Positions 9,034-21,557 of a stretch of DNA of 64,000 nucleotides are shown piece by piece. The position numbers and the translations under genes are program-made. This DNA is from Ideonella sp. Its GTDB lineage: Bacteria; Pseudomonadota; Gammaproteobacteria; Burkholderiales; Burkholderiaceae_C. Every line of letters begins with the position of its first letter. The first letter of the stretch is position 1. The notes under the pieces were generated by a model. The model made no database searches. It had not been told where the DNA came from and saw only the letters and a list, made by a program, of their open reading frames with translations. The DNA lies in contig JABTUY010000001.1 in NCBI GenBank assembly GCA_015075165.1, positions 558,001 through 622,000 of the forward strand, given 5' to 3'.

Positions 9034-9062
9034 TTGACGTATTACGCGCTCCGTAATACGCT
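9034..9062 (+). promoter_or_regulatory. higBA promoter with palindromic operator
   Basis: TTGACG at 9034-9039 and TACGCT at 9057-9062 are separated by 17 bp, a good sigma-70 arrangement. Between and overlapping them lies a perfect inverted repeat, CGTATTACG (9038-9046) and CGTAATACG (9052-9060) with a 5-bp spacer. This is the expected layout for autorepression by the HigA antitoxin. Confidence 0.7.
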
Positions 9063-9071
9063 GCGCGGAAC

Positions 9072-9350
9072 GTGATTCAATCCTTTCGCGACAAGGACAC
9101 GCAGGCTCTCTACGAAGGCGCGAGTCCGCGGCGGTTCAGGAGCTTTGCCGCCGTGGCCGAGCGCAAACTCGCTCAACTCGATGCCGCGCAGACCCTCGAC
9201 TTCCTCCGCGCGCCACCCGGCAACCGGCTCGAAGCCCTGAAAGGCAACCGCTCAGGCCAACACAGCATCCGCATCAACGACCAGTGGCGCATCTGCTTCG
9301 TGTGGACCCACAGCGGCCCCGCCGAAGTCGAGATCGTCGACTACCACTGA
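9072..9350 (+). CDS. higB: HigB-type (RelE superfamily) toxin
   Basis: A 92-residue basic protein beginning with GTG (MIQSFRDKDTQALYEG) and carrying the family's characteristic LEALKGNRSGQHSIRINDQWRICF in segments: the LKG-R turn, then SIRINDQWR and the final VEIVDYH. RelE/HigB toxins cleave mRNA in the ribosomal A site. The GTG lies about 9 nt after the -10 hexamer, so the leader is only a few nucleotides. It precedes the antitoxin gene, the reversed toxin-first order typical of higBA. Confidence 0.9.
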   Translation: MIQSFRDKDTQALYEGASPRRFRSFAAVAERKLAQLDAAQTLDFLRAPPGNRLEALKGNRSGQHSIRINDQWRICFVWTHSGPAEVEIVDYH

Positions 9351-9362
9351 CAAGGTACCACC

Positions 9363-9671
9363 ATGGCCCGCCCCGAGAACCGCATGCGTCCCGTCCATCC
9401 GGGTGAAGTGTTGCGCGAAGACTACCTCGCGCCCCTCGGCCTGAGCGTGAACGCCCTCGCCCAGGCGCTGAGCGTGCCCGCCACGCGCATCCACGAGATC
9501 GTGAAGGAGCGCCGCGGCATCACGGCCGACACGGCAGCCCGGCTCGCCAAGCACTTTGGCGGCGATGCCGCATCGTGGCTGGCGCTGCAAGCCCAGTACG
9601 ACCTGAAGACGCTGCCCACGCGCCGGGAGATCGAAAAACGGGTGCAACCGCGCGAGCGCGAGGCGGCGTAG
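9363..9671 (+). CDS. higA: HigA-type XRE-family antitoxin
   Basis: A 102-residue helix-turn-helix protein. It opens MARPENRMRPVHPGEVLREDYL, a signature of HigA, followed by an HTH (GLSVNALAQALSVPATRIHEIV, about 28-49) and a C-terminal part ending KRVQPREREAA. It binds and neutralises HigB and represses the promoter at the palindrome upstream. It starts 12 bp after higB and is cotranscribed with it. Confidence 0.93.
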   Translation: MARPENRMRPVHPGEVLREDYLAPLGLSVNALAQALSVPATRIHEIVKERRGITADTAARLAKHFGGDAASWLALQAQYDLKTLPTRREIEKRVQPREREAA

Positions 9672-9742
9672 CGTTCAAGGCGTTCTCGCTGGGCGTCGAG
9701 GCCCGAAGGCGCGCGGCCATCCCGCGATGGACTCAGTTGGCC

Positions 9743-10909
9743 TCACCGCGCCGGCAACCTGCCCGCCACGAACATCCCCACCCCATTGATCCCCGCCGCC
9801 ACCCACACCGTGGACGCATAGCTTCCGGTGCGATCGAACAGCGCGCCCGCGAGCACCGGCAGGCCGACGGCCGCCCCACACCAAGCGATGTAGAGCCGCC
9901 CTGCGACGTGGCCGAACTGGTTCTTGTGCCAGTACAACGCGATCGCGCCGGCGGCGAGGCCCGAGACGATGCCGTAGCCGATGCCGATGAGGCCGAGGGC
10001 CAAGGCGGCACTCAGCGGCGCGGGGTTGAGCATCAGGAGAATCGCGCCCGCGAGCGAGCACGCGTGCGCGCCCACGCCCACGCGCGCGGCCGCGAAGTGA
10101 TCCACCAGCCATCCGCCGCCGATGCGGGCGGCGCCCACGGCCCCGGTGATGAAGGTGGTGGCGCCCACCGCCAACGCCGCGGCGCCGCCATAGGCCTGCA
10201 CGATCGCGGCAGCCTGGCTCAGCACCGTGAGGCCGGCCGACGCGGCCAGGAAGAACACCGCCGCCAGCAGCCAGAACGTGCGCCCGAGCCGGCCACCCTC
10301 ATGGCCACTTTCAGCCTGCGGCGCGGACGTGTCGTCGTGCATCTCGATGCGCGCGGCCCGCAGCAGGGCCGCCGCGACCGCGCACGCCACCAGCACCACC
10401 GCGCCGAGGCCCGCGAGCGTGGGCCGCACCCCGAACACCGCGATCGACCAGCCGAACACCGGCGCGCCGAGCATCGCGCCCAATGGATACAGGCTCACCA
10501 CATAGCCGTTGGCGAGGCCGCGGCGCTGGACCACCGTCTGGTTCACCGCCTGCTGCGCGATGATGAACAGCACGCCCGCGCCCGGGCCGAACAGCACCCC
10601 GTAGCCGAGCGCGAACTGCGTGAAGCCAGACGCCGACGCAGCCAGTACCAGCCCCAACCCACTGGTGAGGCCGCTGCCAAGCGCGAGCGTGATCGGCGAG
10701 AGCCGCCGGTAGAGCTGCGGCGCGAAGTTCATGCCCACCGTGAGCGTGACGGTGGCCAGCCCGAACACGAAGCCCATCTCCGCGCGCGTGGCACCGAGCA
10801 GCGTCTCCATCGGCTTGAGGAAGACGCTGAAGGCGTAGAGCGTGCCGAACGGCAGGTTGACGACGGTGGCGGCGAGGAGTGCGGCGGCGCCGCGGTGGCG
10901 GGGGGTCAC
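9743..10909 (-). CDS. MFS transporter, oxalate/formate antiporter (OFA)-like
   Basis: A 388-residue integral membrane carrier with about 12 hydrophobic segments. The N-terminus (ATVVNLPFGTLYAFSVFLKPM) has the GxxYAFSVF pattern of the OFA branch of MFS, and GYGVLFGPGAGVLFI and GYGIVSGLAAGAIALYWHKN fit that group. Substrates in the group are often small carboxylates; the actual one is unknown. The start is a GTG at 10909. A 167-bp gap to the end of purL holds no evident gene or strong terminator. Confidence 0.8.
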   Translation of the reverse strand: MTPRHRGAAALLAATVVNLPFGTLYAFSVFLKPMETLLGATRAEMGFVFGLATVTLTVGMNFAPQLYRRLSPITLALGSGLTSGLGLVLAASASGFTQFALGYGVLFGPGAGVLFIIAQQAVNQTVVQRRGLANGYVVSLYPLGAMLGAPVFGWSIAVFGVRPTLAGLGAVVLVACAVAAALLRAARIEMHDDTSAPQAESGHEGGRLGRTFWLLAAVFFLAASAGLTVLSQAAAIVQAYGGAAALAVGATTFITGAVGAARIGGGWLVDHFAAARVGVGAHACSLAGAILLMLNPAPLSAALALGLIGIGYGIVSGLAAGAIALYWHKNQFGHVAGRLYIAWCGAAVGLPVLAGALFDRTGSYASTVWVAAGINGVGMFVAGRLPAR

Positions 10910-11076
10910 AGCCCCTGCCTCAAGGCCACGAGTCTCGGCGGGTTGGCACTACAAAGGGAGCTCAGGGCAAGACCCGCCATTGCTCGACTCCCGCAGGTTC
11001 AGCAGACTCTTTCCCAATCGAGACGACGCCAACGCACAGGTAACACGCCCAGACGTTCAGCAGCCGCTCGATCCGC

Positions 11077-14000
11077 CTACCCCACCCACACCCTCGCATT
11101 CCCAAACATCCGCATCCACGGACTAAGGACTGATCGATCTCCATCAGTCCAGCTCATCAGCGCGTTGCGGAACACGCGCTCGGGGTGCGGCATCAGCACG
11201 GTGAAGCGGCCGTCGGCGGTGGTCACGGCGGTGAGGCCCTCGGGGCTGCCGTTGGGGTTGGCGGGGTAGGCCTCAGTCGGTTGACCTGAGTGGTCGGCGA
11301 AGCGCATCGCGCGGTGCACGGCTTTCGGATCTCCCCGTTGCGAGAAGTCGGCAAAGCCCTCGCCGTGCGCCACGGCGATGGGCAAGCGGCTGCCGGCCAT
11401 GCCGGTGAAGAAGATGCTCGGGCTGCCCAGCACCTCCACCAGCGACAGCCGCGCCTCGAATTGCTCGCTCTTGTTGCGCGTGAACTTGGGCCAATCTTTG
11501 GCGCCGGGGATGATGGGGCTCAAGCTCGCCATCATCTGGCAGCCGTTGCACACGCCAAGCGCAAACGTGTCCTGTCGCTGAAAGAAGATCGCGAACTGCT
11601 CGGTCAGCGCGGGGTTGAAGAGGATCGAGCGCGCCCAGCCCTCGCCGGCGCCCAGCGTGTCGCCGTAGCTGAAGCCGCCGCAGGCGACGAAGCCCTTGAA
11701 CATGTCGAGCCGCGCGCGGCCGGCCTGCAGGTCGCTCATGTGCACGTCGTAGGTCTCGAAGCCGGCGCGCGCCATCGCGTAGCTCATCTCCACGTGCGAG
11801 TTCACGCCCTGCTCGCGCAGGATCGCGAGCTTCGGTTTCACGCCGGTGTTGACATACGGCGCGGCCACGTCGTGCGTGGCGTCGAAGGTCAGGTGCAGGT
11901 GCAGGCCAGGGTCGGCGGGGTCGCCGGCTGACGTGTGCTCGGCATCGGCGCACGCGGGGTTGTCGCGCTCGCGCGCGATGCGCCAGCTCACCTCGTCCCA
12001 CGCCTGGTGCAGCGTGTGCAGCGGTGCGCTGAACTGCACCTTGGCGTCGCGCCACACTTCGACCACGCCGCGCTCGTTGGGCTTGCCGATGGTGTGGCTC
12101 CAGCGGCTCAGGCCGTGCGCGCGCAGCAGCGCAAAGACCGCGTCGCGCTCGCACGTGGCCACCTGGATCACCGCGCCCAGTTCTTCGTTGAGCAGCGCTT
12201 CGAGCGTGAGCTGCTCGCGGCGCGAGCCGACCTGGCTGGCCCAATTCTTCGAGTCGCCATACTCGGCGCGGCTGTCGGCGATGCCGTCGCCCTCGGTGAC
12301 GAGCAGGTCCACGTTCAGGCTCACGCCGGTGTGGCCGGCGAACGCCATCTCGCACACGGTGGCCCACAGGCCGCCGTCGCTGCGGTCGTGGTAGGCGAGG
12401 ATCTTGTGTTGTGCACGCAGCTCGTTGATCGCGGCGACCAGGCTCTTCAGCAATGCGGGGTCGTCGAGGTCGGGCACCCCATCGTCGTGAAGACTGCCGA
12501 ACTGGTTGACGGTCTGCGCGAGGATCGAGCCGGCCATGCGGCGCTTGCCGGCGCCGAGGTCGATCAGGATCAGCGTGGTGTCTTTCTCGGTGGTCTGCAA
12601 CTGCGGCGTCAGCGTGCCGCGCACGTCGTCGAGCGCGGCGAACGCGGTGACGATCAGGCTCACCGGCGCAGTCACCTGCTGGGTCTTGCCGTCGGCATCG
12701 GCCCAGCGCGTGCGCATCGAGAGGCTGTCTTTGCCCACCGGGATGCCGATGCCCAGCGCCGGGCACAGCTCGAGGCCCACGGCGCGCACGGTGTCGTACA
12801 GCGCGGCGTCTTCGCCGGGCTCGCCGCAGGCGGCCATCCAGTTGGCGCTGAGCTTCACGCGCGGCAGGTCGATGGGCGCGGCCAGCAGGTTGGTGATGGC
12901 CTCGCCCACCGCCATGCGGCCCGAAGCCGGCGCGTGCAGCGCGGCCAGCGGCGTGCGCTCGCCCATGCACATGGCCTCGCCGCGGAAGCCCGTGTAGTCG
13001 GCGAGCGTCACCGCGCAGTCGGCCACCGGCACCTGCCACGGGCCCACCATCGGGTCGCGGTGGCTCAAGGCGCCGACCGTGCGGTCGCCGATCGTGATCA
13101 GGAACCGCTTGCTGGCCACCGTGGGGTGGCGCAGCACATCGAGGCAGGCGTCTTCGAGCTTGACGTCGTTGAGGTCGAGCGGTGGCTCCTGGCGTTCGAC
13201 CCGCGCAACGTCGCGGTGCATCTTGGGCGGTTTGCCCAGGAGCACCTCCATCGGCATGTCGATCGCGAGGTCGCCTACTGCGCGACCCAATGGCGTCGTT
13301 GCGCGGTGCTCGGAATCCTCACGACCCGACAAGGTCGCTCCGGTTCCTGCGCTCCGTGCGCCTAGCCCTTGGGTCGCTCGCGACGGCTCCAAGTCGATCT
13401 CACCCAACACCAGCTGGCGCTCGTCGGTGGCCACGCCCACCACCGCGTACGGGCAGCGCTCGCGCACGCACATGGCGTCGAACAACGGCAGGCCCGCAGG
13501 GTCGAGCGCGATCACGTAGCGCTCCTGGCTCTCGTTGCACCACACCTCCTTGGGCGCGAGGCCGGTCTCTTCGAGTGGCACCCTGCGCAGATCGAACGTG
13601 GCGCCCTTGGCTGCACCGTCGGCCAGTTCGGGGAAGGCGTTGCTCAGGCCGCCGGCGCCGACGTCGTGGATCGCGAGGATCGGGTTGTTCGCAGAGAGCA
13701 ACCAGCAGTGGTTGATGACCTCCTGGGCCCTGCGCTGGATCTCCGGGTTGCCGCGCTGCACCGAGTCGAAGTCGAGCGCGGCGGTGTTGCTGCCGGCGGC
13801 CATGCTGCTGGCCGCGCCGCCGCCCATGCCGATGCGCATGCCCGGCCCGCCGAGCTGGATCAGCAGCGTGCCGGCGGCGAATTCCTGCTTGTGGGTTTGC
13901 AAGTCGCTCACGGCGCCGAGGCCGCCCGCGATCATGATCGGCTTGTGGTAGCCGCGCTGCACGCCGGCCACTTGCTGCTCGTACACGCGAAAGTAGCCGC

Positions 14001-15201
14001 CGAGGTTGGGCCGGCCGAACTCGTTGTTGAACGCGGCGCCGCCGAACGGGCCCTCGGTCATGATCTGCAGCGCGCTGGCGATGTGCTCGGGCTTACCGAT
14101 GGAGTTCTTCTCCCACGGCTCGTGGGTGCCGGGCAGATGCAGGTTGCTCACGCTGAACCCGGTGAGGCCAGCCTTCGGGCGCGCACCGCGGCCCACCGCG
14201 CCTTCATCGCGGATCTCGCCGCCGGCGCCGGTGCTGGCGCCGGGGAACGGCGAGATCGCCGTGGGGTGGTTGTGCGTCTCCACCTTCATCAGCACGTGCG
14301 CGGTCTCGGCCCGCGCCTCGTACACCGGCGCGTTGGTGAAGCCGCGCGGTGCCCAGCGCTCGATCGGGCCGCCGCGCATCACCGCGGCGTTGTCGCTGTA
14401 GGCCGAGATCGTGCCCTGCGGGCTCACCGCCTCGGTGTGGCGGATCATCTGGAACATCGAGTGTTCCTGCGCCACACCGTCGATGGTGAAGCGCGCGTTG
14501 AAGATCTTGTGCCGGCAGTGCTCGCTGTTGGCCTGCGCGAACATCATCAGCTCGACGTCGCTCGGGTTGCGCTCGAGCTTGCCGGCGAAGGCGTCGAGCA
14601 GGTAGTCGATCTCGTCGTCGCTGAGCGCGAGGCCGTACTCGGTGTTGGCCTGCACCAGCGCGGCCCTGCCTTTGCCGAGCACGTCCACGTGCGCCATCGG
14701 CTGCGCCGGCTGCGCATCGAAGAGATGCGCAGCGGCCTCGATGTCGAACGCCACGCTCTCGGTCATGCGGTCGTGCAGCAGCGCGGCGCAGGCGTGCAGC
14801 TCGTCGGCGCCCAGCGGCTTCGGGCCGCGCAGCAGGCCACCTTCGAGCTGCAGGCGGTACTCGGTGACGCGCTCGATGCGCCGCACCGGCAGCGCGCAGT
14901 TGTGCGCGATGTCGGTGGCCTTGCTGGCCCACGGGCTCACGGTGCCCAGCCGCGGCATCACGACGATCAGCGCGCCGTCGGTGGGGCCGGTGTAGCGCTC
15001 GCCGTTGTCGAGCAGCGCCTTCAGCTTGTCGTGCTGCGCGGGCTCCAACGGTGCATCGCTGGCGGCCCAGTAGCCGTGGCGCGCGTGGACCGCACTCACC
15101 CGCGCCACGCGGTCGCGCAGCCGGGCCAGCAGTGATTGGGCGCGAAAGGCCGAGAGCGCGGGGCCGCCCTCGAGGTGAATCAGGTGGTGGGCCAAGGGCA
15201 T
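11077..15201 (-). CDS. purL: Phosphoribosylformylglycinamidine synthase, large single-chain form
   Basis: A 1,374-residue enzyme for step 4 of purine synthesis: FGAR, glutamine and ATP to FGAM. It has the N-terminal PurS-like region, two PurM-like ATPase halves ([38 protein letters not shown]) and the C-terminal glutaminase with nucleophile Cys1218 in [10 protein letters not shown] and the His in [11 protein letters not shown]. The size matches the proteobacterial fused form. The ATG at 15201 ([13 protein letters not shown]) is preferred over TTG at 15219, because the -10-like box at 15220-15225 would put transcription start downstream of the TTG. It is divergent from map. Confidence 0.96.
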   Translation of the reverse strand: MPLAHHLIHLEGGPALSAFRAQSLLARLRDRVARVSAVHARHGYWAASDAPLEPAQHDKLKALLDNGERYTGPTDGALIVVMPRLGTVSPWASKATDIAHNCALPVRRIERVTEYRLQLEGGLLRGPKPLGADELHACAALLHDRMTESVAFDIEAAAHLFDAQPAQPMAHVDVLGKGRAALVQANTEYGLALSDDEIDYLLDAFAGKLERNPSDVELMMFAQANSEHCRHKIFNARFTIDGVAQEHSMFQMIRHTEAVSPQGTISAYSDNAAVMRGGPIERWAPRGFTNAPVYEARAETAHVLMKVETHNHPTAISPFPGASTGAGGEIRDEGAVGRGARPKAGLTGFSVSNLHLPGTHEPWEKNSIGKPEHIASALQIMTEGPFGGAAFNNEFGRPNLGGYFRVYEQQVAGVQRGYHKPIMIAGGLGAVSDLQTHKQEFAAGTLLIQLGGPGMRIGMGGGAASSMAAGSNTAALDFDSVQRGNPEIQRRAQEVINHCWLLSANNPILAIHDVGAGGLSNAFPELADGAAKGATFDLRRVPLEETGLAPKEVWCNESQERYVIALDPAGLPLFDAMCVRERCPYAVVGVATDERQLVLGEIDLEPSRATQGLGARSAGTGATLSGREDSEHRATTPLGRAVGDLAIDMPMEVLLGKPPKMHRDVARVERQEPPLDLNDVKLEDACLDVLRHPTVASKRFLITIGDRTVGALSHRDPMVGPWQVPVADCAVTLADYTGFRGEAMCMGERTPLAALHAPASGRMAVGEAITNLLAAPIDLPRVKLSANWMAACGEPGEDAALYDTVRAVGLELCPALGIGIPVGKDSLSMRTRWADADGKTQQVTAPVSLIVTAFAALDDVRGTLTPQLQTTEKDTTLILIDLGAGKRRMAGSILAQTVNQFGSLHDDGVPDLDDPALLKSLVAAINELRAQHKILAYHDRSDGGLWATVCEMAFAGHTGVSLNVDLLVTEGDGIADSRAEYGDSKNWASQVGSRREQLTLEALLNEELGAVIQVATCERDAVFALLRAHGLSRWSHTIGKPNERGVVEVWRDAKVQFSAPLHTLHQAWDEVSWRIARERDNPACADAEHTSAGDPADPGLHLHLTFDATHDVAAPYVNTGVKPKLAILREQGVNSHVEMSYAMARAGFETYDVHMSDLQAGRARLDMFKGFVACGGFSYGDTLGAGEGWARSILFNPALTEQFAIFFQRQDTFALGVCNGCQMMASLSPIIPGAKDWPKFTRNKSEQFEARLSLVEVLGSPSIFFTGMAGSRLPIAVAHGEGFADFSQRGDPKAVHRAMRFADHSGQPTEAYPANPNGSPEGLTAVTTADGRFTVLMPHPERVFRNALMSWTDGDRSVLSPWMRMFGNARVWVG

Positions 15202-15219
15202 CCTCGTGACAAGGGTCAA

Positions 15220-15243
15220 ATTTTACCGAGGCGGTGGGATAAT
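15220..15243. promoter_or_regulatory. Interlocked divergent promoters of purL and map
   Basis: The 50-bp gap holds a minus-strand -10-like TAAAAT (15220-15225) for purL and a plus-strand GATAAT (15238-15243) for map. Each -35 region would fall on the other promoter's -10, so the two polymerases should exclude each other. Neither -35 is close to consensus. Confidence 0.5.
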
Positions 15244-15251
15244 CCCGCCCC

Positions 15252-16091
15252 ATGTCGATCACGTTGAAGACTGCCGCCGACATCGAGGCCATGCGCGTCG
15301 CGGGCCGGCTCGCCGCCGAGGTGCTGGACATGCTCACGCCGCACGTGAAGCCCGGCGTCACCACCGAGCAGCTCGACCAACTGGCGCACGACCACATGGT
15401 GAACGTGCAAGGCACCGTGCCGGCGCCGCTGCACTACGCGCCGCCGGGCTACACGCCGTACCCGAAGAGCATCTGCACGTCGGTGAACCATCAGGTCTGC
15501 CACGGCATTCCGAACGACCGCGCGCTGAAGAACGGCGACATCGTCAACATCGACATCACGGTCATCACCAAGGATGGCTGGCACGGCGACACCAGCCGCA
15601 TGTTCATCGTCGGCGAGGGCAGCATCGCGGCGCGGCGCCTGTGCGCCCTCACCTACGAGGCGATGTGGAAAGGCGTCACCATGGTCAGGCCCGGCGCGCG
15701 GCTGGGCGACATCGGCCACGCGATCCAGCGCTTCGCCGAGGGCCAGGGCTTCTCGATCGTGCGCGAGTTCTGCGGCCACGGCATCGGCCGCAAGTTCCAC
15801 GAAGAGCCGCAGGTGCTGCACTACGGCCGCCCGGGCACGCTCGAAGAACTGGTGCCCGGCATGGTGTTCACGATCGAGCCGATGATCAACGCCGGCCGCC
15901 GCGAGATCCGCGAACTCGGCGACGGCTGGACCATCGTCACGCGCGATCGCTCGCTGTCGGCGCAGTGGGAGCACACCGTGCTGGTCACCGAAACCGGCTA
16001 CGAGGTGCTCACGGTGTCGGCCGGCAGCCCGGCGGTGCCGGCGTTCGTCGACGGTACGGCGGCGGTGGCCGCCGCGCCGGTGGCCGATTGA
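15252..16091 (+). CDS. map: Methionine aminopeptidase, type I
   Basis: A 279-residue cytosolic enzyme removing the initiator Met. All five metal ligands are visible: Asp in NIDITVI, Asp in HGDTSRMF, His in [11 protein letters not shown], Glu in IEPMINAG and Glu in QWEHTVLV. The active-site His is in [12 protein letters not shown]. The N-terminus ([21 protein letters not shown]) is standard. The C-terminal ~20 residues ([20 protein letters not shown]) are a low-complexity extension. The ATG lies 8 nt after the GATAAT box, so the leader is at most a few nucleotides. glnD follows after 70 bp. Confidence 0.96.
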   Translation: MSITLKTAADIEAMRVAGRLAAEVLDMLTPHVKPGVTTEQLDQLAHDHMVNVQGTVPAPLHYAPPGYTPYPKSICTSVNHQVCHGIPNDRALKNGDIVNIDITVITKDGWHGDTSRMFIVGEGSIAARRLCALTYEAMWKGVTMVRPGARLGDIGHAIQRFAEGQGFSIVREFCGHGIGRKFHEEPQVLHYGRPGTLEELVPGMVFTIEPMINAGRREIRELGDGWTIVTRDRSLSAQWEHTVLVTETGYEVLTVSAGSPAVPAFVDGTAAVAAAPVAD

Positions 16092-16161
16092 TCACGCAGC
16101 CGCTCGTCGTTTCGCCGTTCGTTTCGCTCTTGCTGCCGCCATCGCGCGCTGCGCGCGTGCC

Positions 16162-18831
16162 ATGACCTCTGCCGAGCTCATCCAGACCCCGCCGGCATCC
16201 GCCGCACCGCTGCGCGCGCGTTTTCGCGACGGCAAGGCGGCGCTGATTGCGCACTTTCTGCAGTCGCGCGCCAGCGCACCGGCGGCGGCGCGCCTGACGC
16301 GCGCGCTGACGCGCCATGCCGACGCGGCGTTGACCGAGCTATGGCTGGCCAGCGGCACGCCCCCCGGCGCGGCACTGGTTGCGGTGGGCGGCTACGGCCG
16401 CGGCGAGCTGTTTCCGCACTCCGACATCGACGTGCTGGTGCTGCTGCCCGGCACCAGCAGCGACGAAGCCGCCAACGCCGCGCTGAGCGCGGCGATCGGC
16501 GGCTTCATCACCGCGTGCTGGGACGTCGGGCTCGAGATCGGTTCGTCGGTGCGCACGGTGGCCGAGTGCATCACCGAGGCCCGGGCCGACGTGACAGTGC
16601 AGACGGCGATGCTCGAGTCGCGCTTCGTCATCGGCGCGCGGCGGCTGTTCCGCGACTTCCGGCACGCCACCGACGCCGCGCTCGACCCGCTGGCTTTCCT
16701 GCGCGCCAAGACGCTGGAGATGCGCCAGCGCCACGTAAAGTACGAAGACACGCCGTACGCGCTCGAACCCAACTGCAAGGAGAGCCCCGGCGGCCTGCGC
16801 GATCTGCAGGTGGTGACCTGGGTCGCACGCGGCGCGGGCCTGGGCCGCACCTGGGCCGAGCTGCAGGCCCGGGGGCTGATCACGCCGTACGAGGTGCGCC
16901 GCCTGCAGAAGCACGAGGGCACGATCAAGCTCGTGCGCGCGCGGCTGCACGCCATTGCCGGCCGGCGCGAAGACCGCCTGGTGTTCGACCTGCAGACCGC
17001 GGTGGCCGAGAGCTTCGGCATGAAGCCGGCCAAGGGCCAGCGCGCGAGCGAGGTGCTGATGCACCGCTATTACTGGGCGGCCAAAGCGGTGTCGCAGCTC
17101 AACAAGATCCTGATGCTCAACATCGAGGAGCGGCTCACCGGCTCCGAGGACCAGCCGATGCGCCCGATCAACGAGCGCTTTCTCGACCGCGGCGGACTGC
17201 TCGAGGTGGCGCGCGACGACCTCTACCTCGCCGATCGGCGCGCCATCCTCGAAACCTTCCTGATCTACCAGCAGACGCCGGGCATCAAGGCGCTCAGCGC
17301 GCGCACGCTGCGCGCGCTGTACCTGGCGCGTGACAAGATGGACACCGAGTTCCGCCACGACCCGGCGGTGCGCGCGCAGTTCATGCAGATCCTGAAGCAG
17401 CCGGCCGGGCAGACACACGCCTTCCGGCTGATGAACGAAACCTCGGTGCTCGGCCGCACGCTGTGGGTGTTCCGTCGCATCGTCGGGCGCATGCAGCACG
17501 ACCTGTTCCACGCCTACACGGTGGACCAGCACATCCTGATGGTGTTGCGCAATATCCGCCGCTTCTTGATTCCGGAGCATGCGCACGAGTACCCGTTCTG
17601 CTCGCAGCTCGCGGCGCAGTTCGACAAGCCCTACGTGCTGTACATCGCGGCGCTGTTCCACGACGTGGCCAAAGGCCGCGGCGGCGACCATTCGGTGCTC
17701 GGCGCGCGCGAGGTGCGGCGCTTCTGCCGCGAGCACCACATCGATGGCGACGACGCGGCGCTGATCGAGTTCCTGGTGCGCCATCACCTGACGATGAGCC
17801 ACATCGCGCAGAAGGAGGACCTGTCCGACCCCGAGGTGATCAGCGCGTTCGCGCGCCAGCTCGGCTCACCGCGCGCGCTGTCTGCGCTGTACCTGCTGAC
17901 GGTGGCCGACATCCGCGGCACCAGCCCGAAGGTGTGGAACGCCTGGAAGGGCAAGCTGCTGGAAGACCTGTACCGCCTGACGCTGCGCGTGCTGGGCGGC
18001 GCACCGCCGAACATGGATGCCGAGATCGAGGCGCGCAAGCTCGAGGCGCGCCATCGGCTCGCGCTGCGCAGCGCGCTGCCCGGCACCGAGCAGGCGTTGT
18101 GGGACACGCTCGAGGTGAGCTACTTCGCGCGCCACGACGCCGCCGAGATCGCCTGGCACGCGCGCTCGCTGTGGCGCCACGTGAACACCAGCGAATCGGT
18201 GGTGAGCGCGCGGCCGTCTCCGGTGGGCGATGGCCTGCAGGTGCTGGTGTACTCGCCCGACCATGCAGACCTGTTCGCGCGCATCTGCGGCTACTTCGAC
18301 GGCGCGGGGTTCTCGATCCAGGACGCCAAGATCCACACCAGCCGCGCGCGCTACGCACTCGACACCTTCCAGGTCGTGCATCCAGCCTACGACGCCGACG
18401 ACAAGGCCGGCTACCGCGACCTGATCTCGCTGGTGGAAACCGGCCTCGCGCAGGCGCTGCGTGCCGAAGGCCCGCTGCCCGAGCCGCGACGCGGCCGCGT
18501 GTCGCGACGCGTGCGTTCGTTCCCGGTCACGCCGCGCGTCAGCCTGCGGCCCGACGAACGCGCGCAGCGCTGGATCCTGTCGGTCAGCACCAGCGACCGC
18601 TCGGGCCTGCTGTACGGCATCGCGCGCGTGCTGGCGCGCCACCACGTGAACCTGCAACTGGCCAAGATCTCGACGCTCGGCGAGCGCGTGGAGGACACCT
18701 TCCTGGTCGACGGCCCGGCGCTGCAGCACAACCGCGAACAGCTCGACATCGAGACCGAGCTGCTCGACGCGATCGCCCCCACCCCGCCGGCGCCGCCGGC
18801 ACTGCCCGCGCCCGCGGCGCCGCTGCGATGA
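16162..18831 (+). CDS. glnD: Bifunctional PII uridylyltransferase/uridylyl-removing enzyme
   Basis: An 889-residue nitrogen sensor that uridylylates PII proteins at low glutamine and deuridylylates them at high glutamine. Domains in order: nucleotidyltransferase with [19 protein letters not shown] (about 74-92; catalytic Asp pair in SDID); the GlnD helical linker with [15 protein letters not shown] domain with [14 protein letters not shown] (about 499-512); then two ACT domains ([19 protein letters not shown] and [19 protein letters not shown]) that bind glutamine. The length is typical. The stop overlaps the next start as ATGA. Confidence 0.96.
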   Translation: MTSAELIQTPPASAAPLRARFRDGKAALIAHFLQSRASAPAAARLTRALTRHADAALTELWLASGTPPGAALVAVGGYGRGELFPHSDIDVLVLLPGTSSDEAANAALSAAIGGFITACWDVGLEIGSSVRTVAECITEARADVTVQTAMLESRFVIGARRLFRDFRHATDAALDPLAFLRAKTLEMRQRHVKYEDTPYALEPNCKESPGGLRDLQVVTWVARGAGLGRTWAELQARGLITPYEVRRLQKHEGTIKLVRARLHAIAGRREDRLVFDLQTAVAESFGMKPAKGQRASEVLMHRYYWAAKAVSQLNKILMLNIEERLTGSEDQPMRPINERFLDRGGLLEVARDDLYLADRRAILETFLIYQQTPGIKALSARTLRALYLARDKMDTEFRHDPAVRAQFMQILKQPAGQTHAFRLMNETSVLGRTLWVFRRIVGRMQHDLFHAYTVDQHILMVLRNIRRFLIPEHAHEYPFCSQLAAQFDKPYVLYIAALFHDVAKGRGGDHSVLGAREVRRFCREHHIDGDDAALIEFLVRHHLTMSHIAQKEDLSDPEVISAFARQLGSPRALSALYLLTVADIRGTSPKVWNAWKGKLLEDLYRLTLRVLGGAPPNMDAEIEARKLEARHRLALRSALPGTEQALWDTLEVSYFARHDAAEIAWHARSLWRHVNTSESVVSARPSPVGDGLQVLVYSPDHADLFARICGYFDGAGFSIQDAKIHTSRARYALDTFQVVHPAYDADDKAGYRDLISLVETGLAQALRAEGPLPEPRRGRVSRRVRSFPVTPRVSLRPDERAQRWILSVSTSDRSGLLYGIARVLARHHVNLQLAKISTLGERVEDTFLVDGPALQHNREQLDIETELLDAIAPTPPAPPALPAPAAPLR

Positions 18832-19892
18832 GCGTGCGCACCGAAACCGCGGCCGCTGCCGCGGCCGCGCTCGAGCGCTTCGACGCGGTGATCGACGTGC
18901 GCGCACCCGCCGAGTTCGCCGAAGACCACCTGCCCGGCGCGCTGAACTGGCCGGTGCTCGACGACGCGCAGCGCGCGCGAGTCGGCACCTTGTACGTGCA
19001 GGGTTCGCCGCTGGCCGCCCGCAAGCTCGGGGCGGTGCTGGTGGCGCGCAACATCGCCAGCCACGTCGAGCGCTGGGTGCAGGACAAGCCGCGCGAGTGG
19101 CAGCCGCTGGTGTATTGCTGGCGCGGCGGCCAGCGCTCGGGCGCGCTGGCTTGGTTTCTCGATCAGATCGGCTTTCGCACCGCGCGGCTGCAAGGCGGCT
19201 ACAAGGCGTTTCGCGCGCTGGTGCGCGAGCAGTTGGCCACGCTGCCGGCGCAGTTGCAGCTCACGGTGATCGCCGGGCGCACCGGCAGCGGCAAGACGCG
19301 GCTGCTGCAAGCGCTGGCACAAGCCGGCGCGCAGGTGCTCGATCTCGAGGCGCTGGCGCGCCACCGCGGCTCGGTGCTCGGCGCGCTGCCCGACACGCCG
19401 CAGCCGTCGCAGAAGGCGTTCGACACCGCGCTGTGGCAGGCGCTGCGCGGCTTCGATGCCGGCCGGCCGGTGTTCGTCGAGAGCGAGAGCCGCAAGGTGG
19501 GCGCGCTGCAGCTGCCCGACGCGCTGCTGGCGCGCATGCGCGAGCATGCACGCTGCGTGCGGCTGCAGATGGACGACACCGCGCGCGTGCAGCTGCTGCT
19601 GCAGGAATACGGCCACTTCGCGCGCGAGCCCGAGCGCTTGTGCGCGCTGCTGGCCGCGCTGACCGAGCTGCAGGGCAAGGAGCGCGTGCAGCGCTGGCAG
19701 GCAATGGCGCGCGAGGCGCGCTGGGGCGAGCTGTTCGGCGAGCTGATGCGCGAGCACTACGACCCGCTGTACGAGCGCTCGATGCAGCGCAACTTCGCCG
19801 GCCTGGGCGCCTCGCAGTCGCTGGCGCTGGCCGACGGCAGCGACGCCGCGCTGCGCGCCGCGGCGCAGGAGCTGCTCGACGGCGCGGCGTAG
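18828..19892 (+). CDS. selU: tRNA 2-selenouridine synthase
   Basis: A 354-residue enzyme (also called MnmH or YbbB) that replaces sulfur by selenium in 2-thiouridine at the tRNA wobble position, via a geranylated intermediate. The N-terminal rhodanese domain has [17 protein letters not shown] and the catalytic Cys in [11 protein letters not shown]. It is followed by the P-loop [15 protein letters not shown] and ESESRKVG, all family-specific. The start overlaps the glnD stop (ATGA at 18828), so it is probably translated as part of that transcript. No selD is visible here. Confidence 0.92.
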   Translation: MSVRTETAAAAAAALERFDAVIDVRAPAEFAEDHLPGALNWPVLDDAQRARVGTLYVQGSPLAARKLGAVLVARNIASHVERWVQDKPREWQPLVYCWRGGQRSGALAWFLDQIGFRTARLQGGYKAFRALVREQLATLPAQLQLTVIAGRTGSGKTRLLQALAQAGAQVLDLEALARHRGSVLGALPDTPQPSQKAFDTALWQALRGFDAGRPVFVESESRKVGALQLPDALLARMREHARCVRLQMDDTARVQLLLQEYGHFAREPERLCALLAALTELQGKERVQRWQAMAREARWGELFGELMREHYDPLYERSMQRNFAGLGASQSLALADGSDAALRAAAQELLDGAA

Positions 19893-20001
19893 AGGCGCGA
19901 CGCGGGCACGCGGCGCAACACCGCGCGACGGTTCACACCCGGCGCGACATCGTGCGGCAGCGGCGGCCGCGCACACTGCGGCTGCGGCACGTGCGATCGG
20001 A

Positions 20002-21393
<1,392 letters not shown>

Positions 21394-21523
21394 CTATAGC
21401 CGCGCAGCGCACAGCCGCCGGGGTTCGGCGCCGAGAGGCCGCGGACCGGACACCCGCGGCGTGCACTGCGGCCGGGCGCGCGGCCTGGGACAAACCCGCG
21501 TCCGCGCCGATCGTCACATTCGT

Positions 21524-21554
21524 TACTATCTGCCGGTTACCGGGTTCGGAGGCG
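21524..21554 (+). promoter_or_regulatory. Probable promoter and ribosome-binding site of the TRAP/dehydrogenase operon
   Basis: A -10-like TACTAT at 21524-21529 has no good -35. A clear Shine-Dalgarno GGAGG (21548-21552) precedes the TTG start at 21558 by 5 nt and is what decides that start. The gap to gdhA (209 bp) otherwise holds nothing I can name. Confidence 0.4.
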
Positions 21555-21557
21555 CGA

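Noticed and set aside
10910-11076. Gap between purL and the MFS gene examined for a small gene or RNA
   Set aside because: No frame with convincing composition, no hairpin with a T tract and no known RNA motif.
9575-11269. 564-codon plus-strand frame across the MFS carrier gene
   Set aside because: His/Arg-rich shadow of the membrane protein on the minus strand, which has 12 hydrophobic segments.
13369-15135. 588-codon plus-strand frame inside purL
   Set aside because: Antisense shadow; purL motifs are unambiguous on the minus strand.
17463-18827. Upstream extension of the selU frame through glnD
   Set aside because: The extension is an out-of-phase reading of glnD; the ATGA overlap at 18828 gives the correct start.
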